Shown: positions 50,079-62,300 of the stretch, piece after piece
Layout: every line of letters starts with the position of its first letter
How positions within the stretch are numbered: position 1 is the first letter of the stretch
From: Penelope pileata
Taxonomy: Eukaryota; Chordata; Aves; Galliformes; Cracidae
Direction: 5' to 3'
Assembly: GCA_013396635.1 (NCBI GenBank)
Contig: WBMW01004023.1
Span: forward strand, 102,449-166,448
DNA: 64,000 bases
Translations under genes and position numbers: made by a program
The notes under the pieces: generated by a model
The model's database searches: none
What the model saw: only the letters and a program-made list of their open reading frames with translations
What the model was told of the DNA's origin: nothing

Positions 50079-51378
50079 TAAAACTAGCGCTACGTTCAGG
50101 CTGATAAATGTCTGCTGCGGACTCGGATAATGCCCAGAGGTCAAAAGCAGCACATTTATTTGTAGAGCCTGCCAAAACATTCAAGCTTGCAAGCACAGGA
50201 AAATGTAGTTGAAGTAACAGGGGCATGGCTGCTGGTGGGAAACATAGGAAGTCTGCTCATGCTAAGAATGCACCTGGGTACAAAAAGGACCTCTCCTGTG
50301 CACAGGTGGGCCTGGGTATTTCACCTCGATGATGATTCCCAGAAGGAATTCCTTGAGAGGGCAGTGAGCACTGCCTCCTTGGTTTGATCTCTCAGAGTGC
50401 TGAGCAGGGATCTGATAGTAGGATCAAGTGCTTGTTTCCTGCGTGATTCGTTTTATTTTAATGCAGGCAACGAATGACACTAGCAAGGTATGAGTTCTTG
50501 TGCATGCTGCTTAAAAGTCATTAGGAAATCACACAGTTCTGCTTTTTGCTGAACATCTAAACACTAGATAACAGGCATTTGATTTATGGCTTCTAATTAG
50601 AGTATTTTATATCGGTTCTTTACTTCTAGCTAGAGTTTGTATTAATATATCTATTTGCACCTGTACTTCCTCTTGAGTTCTCAAAATAGTGTTGAGATTC
50701 ACATGTGAAAATCCCACTACACTTCACAGGCTGCTTTGAAAATCTCATTAGTAGCACTTTATTGCCATGGAGGTACAGATTCAGCTGTATGCAAACATGC
50801 AAAGAGAAGTCTCAGCCATGGGTTTCCACTAGGACTTAACTAGGTGCAGTTGAAAGTGAGTATTTATTTTTTGTCTTGCAAATTAGCAAGCACACAACTG
50901 AGGGAAGTCCTCAATCATTATGCAGATAATAAACTGGTAAAATCCCCTTTTTTCTTCTTTTTATAGAACAGCACACCCTCAGTTTTAAGGACTGATTACG
51001 GTAAGGCACTGTAATCTGCTGCAACATTAAAACATTAAAATGAAACCTCTTAACCTCCCCCCCCCCACCTTTTGAAAAGCTAACCAAGCGTTGTTTGCAG
51101 GCAGGGCTACTGGGGGTGTTTCCTGGCCAGATGTGCTGATTCCGAGAAACTTTTCTAGAATTTGGCACGACACTTTCTAGCATCTTAGCCCGTTTCACAC
51201 TTCTACTTTTACTACATTTTCTGGCTGCTGGAAAATTACCTGTAAACATGAATGTTTAAATGCAGGAAAAAAACCACAACTGTGTAATACATATGTATCA
51301 CAGGATGGTGCAAACAGCACTTGAAAACTCTGTAAATCAATAGTTTCGAGGTTACGCGCTGAGTGAAGAATGCAGAAT
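50079..51378. other. Intergenic, nothing recognised
   Basis: AT-leaning DNA with a C-run at 51057-51067. No gene was recognised. Confidence 0.5.
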
Positions 51379-51394
51379 TACACACACACACACA
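51379..51394. repeat. (CA)n microsatellite
   Basis: About seven CA units, short and probably only weakly polymorphic. Confidence 0.9.
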
Positions 51395-51752
51395 ACTGCC
51401 GTCTTGACTGCTGATATTAATCTCCCAAGATGAGAAAACAATTTTGAAAAAAATGTAAAGGAAAAGTGCTACCCTCAGCTTATATGAGAACAGAAATGTG
51501 TGAGATGGATTTTCAGAAAGGAGAAACATTTTCTGCTTCTCTGCAGCCTTTCAGAAATGGATGGGGACAGAACTTTCTTCTCCTCCCATCTAGCCAGTTG
51601 TCCAGCTCCAGGCCAGATGCACTCTATTTGCAATACGCATCCGTCATCCCACCCTAAGACTCAGTAAGTCCATACTGCTATGCAGAGGGAACAGGCAGGG
51701 GTTCAGGAACTTTCTGAAGATTGGAGAAGCTTGGCTGTGAGGGGACTTCAGT

Positions 51753-51788
51753 TTTCTCACTGTGAAAGACTTTCTCACTGTGAAAGAA
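51753..51788. repeat. 18-bp tandem duplication with internal dyad
   Basis: TTTCTCACTGTGAAAGAC is followed at once by TTTCTCACTGTGAAAGAA. Each unit is itself a near-palindrome centred on TCACTGTGA, so the pair presents two identical dyads 18 bp apart, slightly under two helical turns. Confidence 0.85.
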
Positions 51789-52300
51789 ACCTTCCGTGAC
51801 AAAGTTGCAGCCTTTCTGTGTGTCAGCTAAACGTAGCTTCATTAGAGTTGTGCATAGGCACTACATAATTAACCTGACCTTGCAGAATGGTTTATTAAAG
51901 CTTTTCTTTTGACAATTTTCATTTTGCCTAATGAAAAAAAAAAATCTTTTTGAGCCCTTACCCAAATACAAATGACCTCTTCTGGAGCTTCAGAGACCTT
52001 TCCATAGAGTGCTTAAAGAGTTACTGCCTGTTTTCATTTAGCTCTGGAGGTGACAAAATATTGAAAGAGTGGCTGTCTTTGCAGCATGTGAATTCCTGCC
52101 CAGGACAGGGAGCACAAACAAGTAAGCAGCCACTGCTTAGTGTACCCGGGGCAGTTTTCATCTGCGTGCCAAGGTGGGGACACTGAGAACTCAGGGGTCC
52201 AGTGCTGCATGCTTCTACACTCATGCTGTGTATATATACTTAATAAATTTCCTTTGCTGCTGAGTATACACTTCACCTTTGAGGAGCTCCGAGGGTAAGT
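51789..52300. other. Intergenic, nothing recognised
   Basis: Unique sequence with an A-run near 51932-51943. No gene or repeat family was recognised. Confidence 0.5.
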
Positions 52301-52412
52301 ATTTTCACTATTTTGAAGATGGGGAAATTGAGATGGGAGAAAGCCAGAGGCTTGCATGAAGAGGGAAGTCCTGGCTAGATCAGGAGCACAAGGCTTACAG
52401 GTCTGTGTTCAC
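52301..52412 (-). repeat. MIR-type SINE relic (reverse)
   Basis: 'attttgaagatggggaaatt' followed by 'gagatgggagaaagccagagg' and, 40 bases on, 'ggagcacaaggcttacaggtct'. This order corresponds to the reversed MIR pattern 'ttttacagatggggaaactgaggc...gaacccaggtct'. It is strongly diverged. Confidence 0.55.
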
Positions 52413-54548
52413 ACGGTGCAGCTGCAGCACCGTGCAACAGGAACATGTTTCAGCTCATTCCCCTTTGTGGAGGGAAACAAGACCATCCAAACCAATAAAT
52501 AAATAGGCCCATTTCCTGGAATGGGAATGCATGCCATTAAAGCATCTGTCATAAAACAGAAAGGTAGGCTAAGCTTGTACCTGTCATCCTTTTTTCCTCT
52601 GCTAATTATGTTGTTTCAGAACCTACTTTCTTACAGGACTTAATAACTGGAGTAGCTGTTTATTAAAAGGAAACTTCTTAGGGTGGCTCAGCTTAATTGT
52701 GTTCTTGTTGGAGTGAAACAGGATGCTTGGCCCAGACCTGATTTCCTTCATTTCACTGCACTCTGTTACAAGCACTTTCCTGCCTCCTGTAGTAGAAGAT
52801 CAGTGACACTGCATCTCTTCCAGCACAGGGCACTTGAAGGGTGCATGATCAAGGAAATTTTCATTTATCAAGCACAGAGGGGATGGGGATGCCCGTGGCT
52901 CACCGTGGGCAATTCTTTTGAGCCACAGTTTTTCCCTTTTCCCACTAGAGGGGGTTACACGTTCTGACTCGGAGCGCTACTACAGCCCCAGATACGAGGG
53001 AGCTGCCTCTTGCCCACCTTTATTTTTTAGCTGATAGTTACCTCATAAATACAATAATGAGCTGACAGCACTAGGACTTGAGACCTTAATAACCATTAAA
53101 GAAATCTTTAATTACGAGGAAATTAGAGAGGTGTCTATTAAGTGCTTGAATTTGCAACCTTCTGTCCACAAAAAAGAAATCCAAACACTTGCCTGAATCA
53201 CAGCTAGCTTCCCACACACTGCTTATAAGCTGGATCTTGTTTATTTCTGCATACATTACTCTCAGTAAATGATTAGATTTGTCACCCATGACCCGGTATG
53301 CTGTTTGCAATTATTTCTTATATTAAATTAATCACTACATATTTACTTTGAGAAATTATGTATGATATATCGATGTGCGCATGTGTATAAGCATATGTGA
53401 ACACATGAACTCTCCTGATTGCCTCTGCTCTTGTATGGCAAATCAGAAATAACGGCAGTGAAGCGGCTGGAGCTATGCTGATGGGGAGACGATGGAAGAG
53501 AGTGGGGAAAAATCGCTACGCATAGTTTTATTCATTTCACGTTTTAACTATTTCCATTTAGTTTCTGAATTCTGGGGGTACAGCCAGTCTAATCTCCAGC
53601 AGCTGGGATGCGAACACCTGTGGCTCTAAGTTCTGAGGCCTCTGGGGTGGGCTGAACTCGTTTTGCTTTTTCCACCTCCCCCGTCTGGGTGGGGTGATCT
53701 GCGTACGTACGGTGTCTTTGGGACCTTGTGCAGCAGTAGTGCTACCCAGATGACTACCTAGCAGAATCAGATCCTTCGTGAAACACGTACTGGGTGAAAG
53801 TAATTCCCGTGGCCTGTGGCCTTCTCCTGCGTAATGTAAAGCCTCTTTTTTATACAATGAGATAAAATTTGTAGTAGCTTGTTTTCAAGGAAAACTAAAG
53901 CCTGCGCTTTGTATAGAGAAACAGAACTTCCTGCTGTTTGGGCCCTTTTTTTTTTTTGTTTTTATTTTATTTTTAAAGATTTCTGTCTCTATTTAGTTTC
54001 CATCTAATCTTCAAGATTTTTCATTCTCCCAGCTTTCTGTTCTGCCTTGTGCTGCGTTTTTCTTTGCAAGGCTTTCTCCACCTTTTCTGAACGTCATTAA
54101 TTGTCAGCAGAACTTGGCCCCAACAACTTCCAAGCTAGAGCTGAATTTACAGATCCATTGTGTCTGAGTGGGTTCAAATTGAGACAGAAATACTCACTTC
54201 TAATCTGTTAGATTTCTGAGGTGCTAATTACTTTGCCACCTTGTGTTTGCCTCCCAGTGCAAATTGGCAACCTGAATGCTACGAGAAAGTCTTTTAATAA
54301 TCTCTTAAGAAAATGATATGGATTAATTTACTTCTGCAACAAGCAACTCGCTTGAGGAAGGGGATCACTAGGACCCAGACAGTTGTGATAATGGGGATTT
54401 CAGCTAGACAAGAAACCAGAATTATACATATTAAGAGCACAGACTTAAACAATCTTGTACATTTCTTTACTTTTGTCTTTAAATGTAGTGTTCTTTGTCC
54501 ACATGTATAAATGGAGGTGGGCTGGAGCCCCCATGAAGTGCACATGCA
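52413..54548. other. Intergenic, with a CTCF-like site
   Basis: Unique sequence. A T-run lies at 53948-53959. The small frames present (52683-52967 plus and 53558-53857 minus among them) have no domain. Confidence 0.5.
52942..52955 (+). promoter_or_regulatory. CTCF-like site (forward)
   Basis: CCACTAGAGGGGGT matches the CTCF core CCACTAGRGGGC-type at nearly all informative positions. Occupancy is unknown. Confidence 0.4.
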
Positions 54549-55151
54549 ATGTCCTTTCTTGACTTTTTGACTCTGTTCCTTGCGCTGCTCAATGAATTCA
54601 GGGATACTTTGTTTTACATAACCTCTGTGGATGATGATCTCAGTTACACCTTGTTGCAAAGAAGCGAGGCAGAGACAGGAGGAAAGCAATACTGCACTGA
54701 AGGAGACAACCTCATACCTTCATGGAGTGTGTGCGCGAACCCTTACTGGCACACAAACGAACTGCGTTTTTTGAATTATTACATTGTTTTGTCTTCTGGG
54801 CTGCCTGGAGTTCTTCCAAGCGCAACTAACAAAGGCTTGAAGAAAGGATTCAAAACATCACAGGGGAAAAAAAGTCTTTGCTACAGACTAGAATGGCTTC
54901 TGGTGTGTTGCCAGGTACCCAGGGGAGGGTGCACCGAGCTAATGCAGTGGCAGCAGCGACCCCCACACAGATGCCACACAGCCTTTGCTTCCCTAACTGG
55001 GGAGGCTGAGCAGGGAGCAGCAGAGCAACAGGCTGGGGAGGAGGAAGCGGCATCCCTTCTGGGAAATGCTTTGTATGTGCAGCTTGAGGCTTTCTCTCAT
55101 ATTTTCTCTTGGTTGCTTCTGCTTGCCTTCCTCCCCTCTGCACCCAACTAA
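54549..55151 (+). other. Unassigned 200-codon open frame, longest in the window
   Basis: A complete ATG-to-stop frame. The N-terminus FLDFLTLFLALL and C-terminus FSWLLLLAFLP are hydrophobic. The middle (about residues 120-170) is Gln/Glu/Ala-rich over a GC-rich patch at 54900-55080, where the opposite strand is also open (54850-55167). I recognise no family, and the composition shift inside the frame argues against a single real exon. Possible readings are chance, a lineage-specific retrocopy or an lncRNA exon. Confidence 0.15.
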
Positions 55152-56214
55152 AAATATGGTTAATCACGAATAAGAGAAATATTTCTCCAGGTAGACATCA
55201 GTAAACCATCTGGACTTACAGACAGGCAGGCGGATAGATGTACTGAGTAGAAGTATTTTCTCTCTTTACATCGACGTAAGAACCTCAGCAGTGAGCTGGC
55301 TTGCCTCCAGGAATCAAACCAACCCAAACAGTGGTAACACCCACAGAGCCCTGCTTGCCATAGAACTGTACCCAGGTTTGTGATTCCGATCAAACCTTCA
55401 GCTCGAGTTCTGTAACAGGTTGCTTTCTCTTTGGGAGTCAGTGAAGGCTGCTCCGGACAGCTCTAATAGTAGTTTCGTTGCATGCATAGAAGTATTCAGT
55501 GTCTACTCCCACATGGAAACACACAGTTTTACTGAAAATTATTTTACCAGTACCTGAACCTTAAAGCCCCTTAGCTGTCCTTACATAGACATTTTGGTTG
55601 GTGTTGTCAAAAAGGGTGTGTTAATGGTAAAGCAGAATATCACATGACTATGCAGGTCTTACTTTCCTTCATGAAGCATACAAATCTCTCATTAAAAGAA
55701 GAAACCAGACAGCTATACTTTGTCCCTCGCAAGGATTTGGCCTACAGACTAAGTTTACAGTGGGCACAGTGTACCTGCGCACTGTCACTGGCAGCCACCA
55801 CCTGTCCTTCCCAGAAGCCTCCCGCTTGCACCAAGCATGTGGAACAGGTTAAGAGATGCAGAAGCACACGGAAAGCCCAGCTGTCACCCTGCCAGGTGGC
55901 TGCCCTGGCCATGTGCGTGCGACATTTCCACGTGCCCCCAGCAGCCTCCTGATGAGGCATCTCAGGAGAACTGCTCCCAGCATTGCAAACACCCGTGGCC
56001 AGCACCATACCCAAGGAAGGCCCAGTTAGCACCTTTTAGCTGCTTTGCCTCAGATCCCATTGATCACAGCTGCCAGAATGATAGCGATTTTCAACCAGTG
56101 ACATTTTTCATGAATGCTACAGTTTGAGTGGTGCATATTTTCTGATCTGCTATCCTTCCCTCCCCTATCTGCCATAAGATGATTATAATCAATTGGCACT
56201 TACACAACACGATT
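55152..56214. other. Intergenic, nothing recognised
   Basis: A GC-richer patch at 55740-55960 has open frames on both strands (55644-55952 plus, 55742-56032 minus), which suggests composition rather than coding. Confidence 0.5.
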
Positions 56215-56372
56215 GCTAACCAGCCAAGGATCTTTAAAATAGCTTCACCTACTTCTGTTCTCCTTCTTCAAAGCAGGGATGTTGAAGCCAGAGGAGCTGA
56301 CAAGCCTCTCTCCAGGTCACATAGGAATCAGTGGTAGAGATGCATCTGGAAATGGGCATGAACCTGAACCCG
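56215..56372 (-). repeat. MIR/L3-type ancient repeat relic (reverse)
   Basis: 'ccaaggatctttaaaatagc' then, 70 bases on, 'cctctctccaggtcacatag' and 'gaatcagtggtagagatg', and further 'gaacctgaaccc'. This follows the reversed pattern of amniote MIR and LINE-derived repeats ('..ggatctcaaagcgc...gaggt..gtgacttgcccaaggtcacacag...agtggcagagctggg.ttgaaccc'). Confidence 0.55.
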
Positions 56373-57626
56373 TTTGTTTCCTACGCTGGGTTTTCCTATG
56401 TGCTTAAGTTAAGCACTTTTTCTCCTCCCATTTCTGTCTGACATCTCTTACCAGATATTTGCTAATCTCAGGATTATGCAGGGAGCATATTTTCAGTCAT
56501 AGGATGCTCACATGCTTCCCAGAACAGGAGGAACGCAAGCTCTCCATTGCACGCTTGTTGCTGATGCACGCACGCATGCACACACGAGCACTGGTTGGGA
56601 GCTATCATCAGGGCATTGATTAGGCCAAGAGGGTGAAGAGATGAGCTCGTGAATTACAGTAACAAGCAGGACTGCGCTTACCACCTCGCTGAATAAATCT
56701 GTCCAAAACCCATTGCTCCTCTCGCTGCAAAAATAACGTTCATCTGTGTGCATTCTTCTCTGATGAGCTGTGTCACCACAGAAATGGTAATCCTGCCACT
56801 TATCAGGGAGCTGCCTTTTAGGAAAACAGCGGGTGAGAGGGTAAACAGGTTGTAGAGGAAGGTAACATGAGAGTAGGACGGGTGATTACTTTCCAGTGTC
56901 ATTCCAGCAATTCAGCAACTAAATAGATTGTAACTCTGAACAAAGGGAGCTGAAACAGGAAAACATAGCTTTTCCAGCTCCGGAATGCTTCAAGAGATGC
57001 TGACTGTCCCTGAGTAAAACACAGTAACCTGCTATAAACTAAATACTAATTATTTAATTATCCTGCAAGCAGTGAGCCTTTCAAAGCCCCAAGAGGCAGG
57101 GAGGAGCCAAACTACCACAAGCAGAATGAAGACTTGCTGCTCTATGGCTGAGCCTGTCTGGGGCTCAAACAAGCCTACTTCTAGGACCTTTTCCTCTTCT
57201 CCCAGGCAGTCTGTCAGTCCCCTTTTTTCTTCCCATTACAAGCCAGTCTCTGCTTCTTTGTGGCTGCTGTTTATCTCACAGTTGCCTTTGTCCCTGAAAG
57301 TCTCCTTACCCCAAGAAGAAATTTAATTAATCCACAGCATGAAGGCCTTTACTATTAAAGTATCTCTGTTATTTAAGGAAGAGAAAAAACTGTTCCTGAT
57401 ATAAACAGCTGGGTTCTGGGTGTGAAGGACTTCACAAATATTACGGTTGGAGAGTCTTTGCTACGAACTCTTGCATTTTCTCCTTGTCTACAAGGCTGGC
57501 TTCTAATCCTAGCTTTGGGTTCACAAATATCAGCCCTGCTTCTGGCTTGGAGGGTCAGAGTTTTGCAGATTTTTTTCTGAAGAGAAATCTGTTTTTCCCA
57601 AACTTTTTAGCTTATTTTGAAGCCAG
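56373..57626. other. Intergenic, nothing recognised
   Basis: Contains a 22-base alternating purine-pyrimidine tract (56565-56586). Frames such as 57072-57326 plus are not protein-like. Confidence 0.5.
56565..56586. repeat. Alternating purine-pyrimidine tract
   Basis: TGCACGCACGCATGCACACA and two further bases alternate strictly and include CG steps. Like 5583-5605, it is a candidate Z-DNA-forming run. Confidence 0.8.
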
Positions 57627-57660
57627 TAAATAAATAAATAAATAAAATAAATAAATAAAA
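57627..57660. repeat. (TAAA)n microsatellite
   Basis: About eight TAAA/AAAT units with one interruption (AAAATAA). Confidence 0.95.
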
Positions 57661-58569
57661 GAACTAACTCAGAGCCCCTAGTCAGCATGATGGGTTCTGT
57701 AGGCCATTTTTGATATGCTTAACATATCCACTGCTGCAATTTCTAGAAAGCCACTGACTTTTTGTTTCCACCCTGATTTCTCCCTAATGGCCTGCCTTCC
57801 TCCTTTCTGTCCTTCTCGCCCTCTCTGACCCTTCTGCGCAGTGACCTGAAGCTGCTGCCAGTGGCTGGATAAGCCTCAGCTGCCCAAGGGCTTGCCTTTT
57901 GTTCCAGCAAATGCTGGGACAGTCCTGCGCTCAGCCATCCTTTGTTCCCTGTGCTCCTCGCCTTCCCTGTCAGGTGTTTCAATTACTTGTCAGAAGAGAA
58001 AATAAGCCCACTTAAACCAATCCAAAACAAAAGCTGTGTTTTCCACTAGTGAAATTGCCGGGTTGTCAATAACAGTTCTTCACATCATAAACATTTTTGG
58101 AAATAGGTCATTGGTTTATTTGCCTCTTTACTTCATTTTGTTTGGAGAGAAGTAGTTCTATGGGAATTAAAAAAGGACAAAAAAAAAGTCTCCTGAATGA
58201 CCTTGATTGTTTTGGCAGAAGACTTGATGGCAAGTCCTAAGGGCTAGAATGACTAAGAGTGAATGGGTGGTGGGACAGCGGCTCTCTCTGAAGCAGGATC
58301 ACCAGTCACATGGCATATGGCGAAAAATATCACTGAAATGAACCTTTTCAAAAAAAACAAAATATACACAATAGTGTAAGGATTTTTTTTTTTTTGGTGA
58401 CTTTGCATGACCTTTTTGCTTGTGTTTTTTTTTCTTTTTTCTGGTGACTGAGGAGAAGCCATTTAGGGACACGCAAGTGCCATTGACTTTCAGTCAGATA
58501 GCAGGTATGTAATTGCTTTTGAACAGTTGCATCAGCTATGCGACAATTAGGATCTATACTTTTAACACG
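57661..58569. other. Intergenic, nothing recognised
   Basis: Purine- and pyrimidine-rich runs (58177-58190, 58384-58396, 58425-58440). The 79-codon minus frame at 57743-57982 is not recognised. Confidence 0.5.
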
Positions 58570-59060
58570 TGCACTAAAAGTTTAGCTCTCCTGTAGACAG
58601 AAGGGTTCAGATGTTTTTGATGCTAAAATTAGAATGTTGAAATGTTTTAGGAACATCTGGGCCTTTGATTTGATTGGCTGTGCTCTGATTCTCGTTGAGG
58701 TTCAGTATGGGAAACCTCTGAATGATTTAGATAGCTTTCTATGTTTATATATTTTCGCTACCTTGTGTTGCTGGTATCTGGCACTTCCTATGGCTCGATG
58801 ATATTTGCATATTGTATATAATTATTGTTTATATACATTATGTTACATTTCTGACTTAAATGGATCATTATAAAAGCTGTTAAGTTCCACAAAGTCGCTC
58901 TGCAGCGTAAAATACCGGGATGTAAATTATGGCATAATTATCACGTGCTTCTTAGATTGTGGACTATCTGCTTGTACCACAGAAGCGTATGAAAACAGCA
59001 AGAAAGCAATGTTTTCGTTTGTTTGTCTCTCGTGCTATTATTTGTAATTTCTAATGCCAC
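58570..59060. promoter_or_regulatory. Candidate conserved regulatory block
   Basis: A repeat-free block with a perfect octamer ATTTGCAT (58803-58810), homeodomain-type cores (CATAATTATC, ATAATTATTG), a CACGTG-like 'tcacgtgct' (58942-58950), ATTGTATATAATTATTG and several ATTA pairs. It has the texture of a vertebrate developmental enhancer. No alignment is available, so this is a hypothesis. Confidence 0.3.
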
Positions 59061-59319
59061 GTTTTACACCCCGTTCCACAACCAGTCAGGCACTCTGGCT
59101 GAAACGGTAAGGAAGTCTGAACAATCTGATCACAGCTGAGGCCAGTTCTGATTAGACACAGTCAGAAAATGGAAGGCAAAAACCAGTCTGCTCTTCTGGA
59201 TGCAACCTGACTACCAGAGCAGTTCCCACAGTACTACACAGATAGCTAGGTTCATTTTGGAGCATCCAGCTGTGAGGTGACACACTTAATGCACCAGCGA
59301 TCTGATCCAGTACAGAAAA
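59061..59319. other. Intergenic, nothing recognised
   Basis: Unique sequence between the AT-rich block and a possible old repeat. The 90-codon minus frame 59152-59424 shows no domain. Confidence 0.4.
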
Positions 59320-59365
59320 TCTTTGGGGCCTGATTCTCCGGTGCCTCTCACCTTGTGCAGTCATT
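59320..59365. repeat. Possible relic of an old sauropsid repeat
   Basis: 'ggggcctgattctccggtgc' with a following 'ctcaccttgtgcagtc' resembles a diverged repeat of archosaur and turtle genomes ('ggcctgattctcc..tcacttacac..gtgtaaatc'). It is short and tentative, and the family is not named. Confidence 0.35.
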
Positions 59366-62300
59366 TGTAGTGAGCAGCCTGAATGCCTGCGCACGGTAAA
59401 GCCAGAACACAAAATATTGTGCACTGCTCATCCTTCACTGCATACGAGGTAAGACAGGCTTCGAGCTCCTCAGAGAATTTTATTTCTATGGAATTGTCAG
59501 ACTGTTTGTTTTCTTTAATGGTAAAATACGTAGACGTATGAGCCTTCTAGACAGTAATCTTATGCTCGTTACTGTAGGATACTTTGAGAGCAACAGAATG
59601 TGCACACATTTAAAAATGTGCAGGTCTTACAGTCAAAACACAGCTTGTGACAAGTACTAAACCTGAGCCTTTCTCCAGAAATTCAGATGTTGCTTGTTGG
59701 TTTAAAGTGTTGCTTTCCTAACCCAGTAATCATTTCAGAAAAGGAGTTTCAATGGCAATTTTAAATCAACGATCGCCCTGTTCCAAATACAAATGACATC
59801 TCATTGCATTTCAGCTTCCTCTTCTCTTTGTTTTTATGATAGTAATTTAGTAATATCAGAAGCTGTGTTACTCTGTGAAGGATGATCGTGCAAGAAAACA
59901 GCTTTGCATTAAAAATGTTGTAACAAAAACTGTACGTGCTGTATGGTTTTTCAACCAACCATCACAAATTAACAGAATGAACTTTCTTGTAAGGAGCAGT
60001 TGTCTTTGGCTGGGGATTTTGCCACTTCCTTGCCTTTTTTTTAAAAATATTTGTTTGCTTTTCTTGAGGGTACTATCTACATGCTGGATAATAAACCTAT
60101 GGCAACTGTGCTGCTTTCTCAAAGGGTCCCATCATGTTTTTCAGATTTATTTACTAGTAATTACTGCACATTAACAGAAAAAAAAAAAAACCTCTATCTT
60201 GTGGTACAAAGGTTGATTATGTTCAAAATTAGTGACTTTTGGCAGTAACAGGAAGTTGAGTCATTTTTCTGTCCTTTTACAGCATTTTTTCTTTTGTTTT
60301 CATATAACTGTAGAGATACTAATCTTAATAAAACAGTATATACAAATCCCTGCTCCTGTGCTAGCAATAAGCCTCTTAGCACTCAGTCCTGCTAAAACTT
60401 CCTTACAGGAACCAGCCTCTGTTTCCAGAAGTCACAGATGACTCTGATTACCTCCTTTTTTTCAGTTGATCACCAGTTTTAGAACATGGGACTAGGTTTA
60501 AAATAATGAAGTACATCTGCTCTTGGAAAGCTCTGTGCCAGCTGAGGCACCACCATTTCTTCAACTCGTAGAGCTTTCCTCAACTCCAGAACTGCTTCTC
60601 ACCTTGCAAACTTCACGTCATGGTCTGTCCTGGCGTTCAGTGTGCATGCCGTGCACAATGCTGCGCAGTGCTGACATATCTGGATTACTTGGGGGGCTGC
60701 AAGTACCATGCTTGTGCTGTCCTAATGGTCTGCCCTGGCTAATTAGTGCTCAGTGACTCCCACTGAGCCACGCAAGGCGCATTCCCAGTGGTCTCCAGAC
60801 TAAGTAAGCCACATGGCTTCTCAGCCTGCATGGGCTTCCTCCACCTCCAGTGGAGGCTCCACGGAAAACACTGTTAATTAACCTGGTGGTGGGGAAAACA
60901 GCCACAGAAGGAAGGGGACAGACGGAATGTATGCATGAGAATGCCAGCAGGGATCCTGGACTGGGCCTCTGGCTTTTGGTAGCCATGCAGAGAAGCTGGG
61001 GGTGCAGGGTTCCCCCGGTATTTCTTCTCCCTTTGCAACACAACACACAAGCTATGGTCTCAGTTAGTTATTGTGGTGTCAGGAAAGGAATAGGAGGCAT
61101 AGGATGCTCTCCTGGTCCTTGTGGCACCGTGGGGGCAGAGGTAGGCTGAAAAGCTGGAACTGGAAATGGAATATATGACACTATCCAGATTTATTCATCT
61201 GTTGGAATTTACAGAAAAATTTAGATCATTTCCAGTATGAAATGAGACCGAAGTTGGAATAAGGTATTGAGAACTTTGCAATTGTGTTTGTGACTAGGAA
61301 ATAAACAGAAAGAAGCAAAAAGTATTGGGGTTTAGGCCCCCCTTCCTTTTCTTGGGGAAAGGTTGAGGGGTTCAGATGTGAGCTCGTTCCAGAGAGATGT
61401 GGGAGGACCTGCCCAAAATTGTAGCTTTGTAATCCCCACACTGGGCCCAGTTAACTGCTTGACATGTGAAAATATTGTGTTAATGAAGTTCCAGCCTGCT
61501 TCTTAAATCCATCCTTGTGACTGTCTTTATTCATCTGTGTGTCCTGAGAGATTATGCTTATTTTTATATATGTGAGTAATCTCACTGAAATCTAAGAGTT
61601 ACTAATGGTAGTATGATAGATGAGTGTTGCTTGGGCCCTTTATCTCTATTTGAAACAGAGTTCTTGTAACATTAATCTTTGCTCAGCATCAACAACTAAA
61701 AGCAAGTGACTTACCTTTTCCAGCCGGCTTCCTTTTATTTTTTTGCTTTGTAGGCCTACAACAGTTTAAATTACAGAAGACCTAATCAGCATTTAATTTA
61801 ACCAACATTTCCTGTTTCTTTTCGATTTTGTATCCACCTTCTGCTAAAAACAAATATTCCTTATTTAGTTAATAAGATCTAAATGTGGTATCCAAACTGT
61901 ACTTAAGACCATTGGCTGTTCTGCTGAAGTGTAGCTCTGTCATTTAGTTTGAGGAACCAGCTGACGAGAAAACGTATAGAGAGCCCTACTAGGGACACGA
62001 GAACAGCACACTTCGTGTTCCCTGGGAAATTATCTGGATGTCTTGCTGAAATGCCATAGCTGGGGCTCCCTGTTGCCTCTGGGGTAAGGAGGCAGGACCC
62101 ACACAGCAGCAGATTGCTTCAGTTTAACTAACAGAGGCTTTTCCTCCTGACAGAGATGAGTGCAGGTAGCACCTGATTTTGGGACAGAGAAGCAGATAAG
62201 CCACCCCACTGTAAGAGACAACAGCGATCCTTTGGTTAGGACCACACAGGGATGTCCAGGGCTCACGCGCGGATACAGAAACAGATGTTTATAAGTCTCT

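Noticed and set aside
51239..51266. String CTGTAAACAT followed by a complementary ATGTTTA, recalling the miR-30 seed
   Set aside because: The hairpin is only about 8 bp with a tiny loop, the rest of miR-30 is not present, and the precursor length is wrong.
54165..54185. 'gggttcaaat' as a tRNA B box
   Set aside because: No A box at the proper distance and no cloverleaf can be folded around it.
54620..54660. Val-Asp-Asp-Asp string reminiscent of the reverse-transcriptase Y-x-D-D box
   Set aside because: No Tyr or Met context, and no other reverse transcriptase motif up- or downstream.
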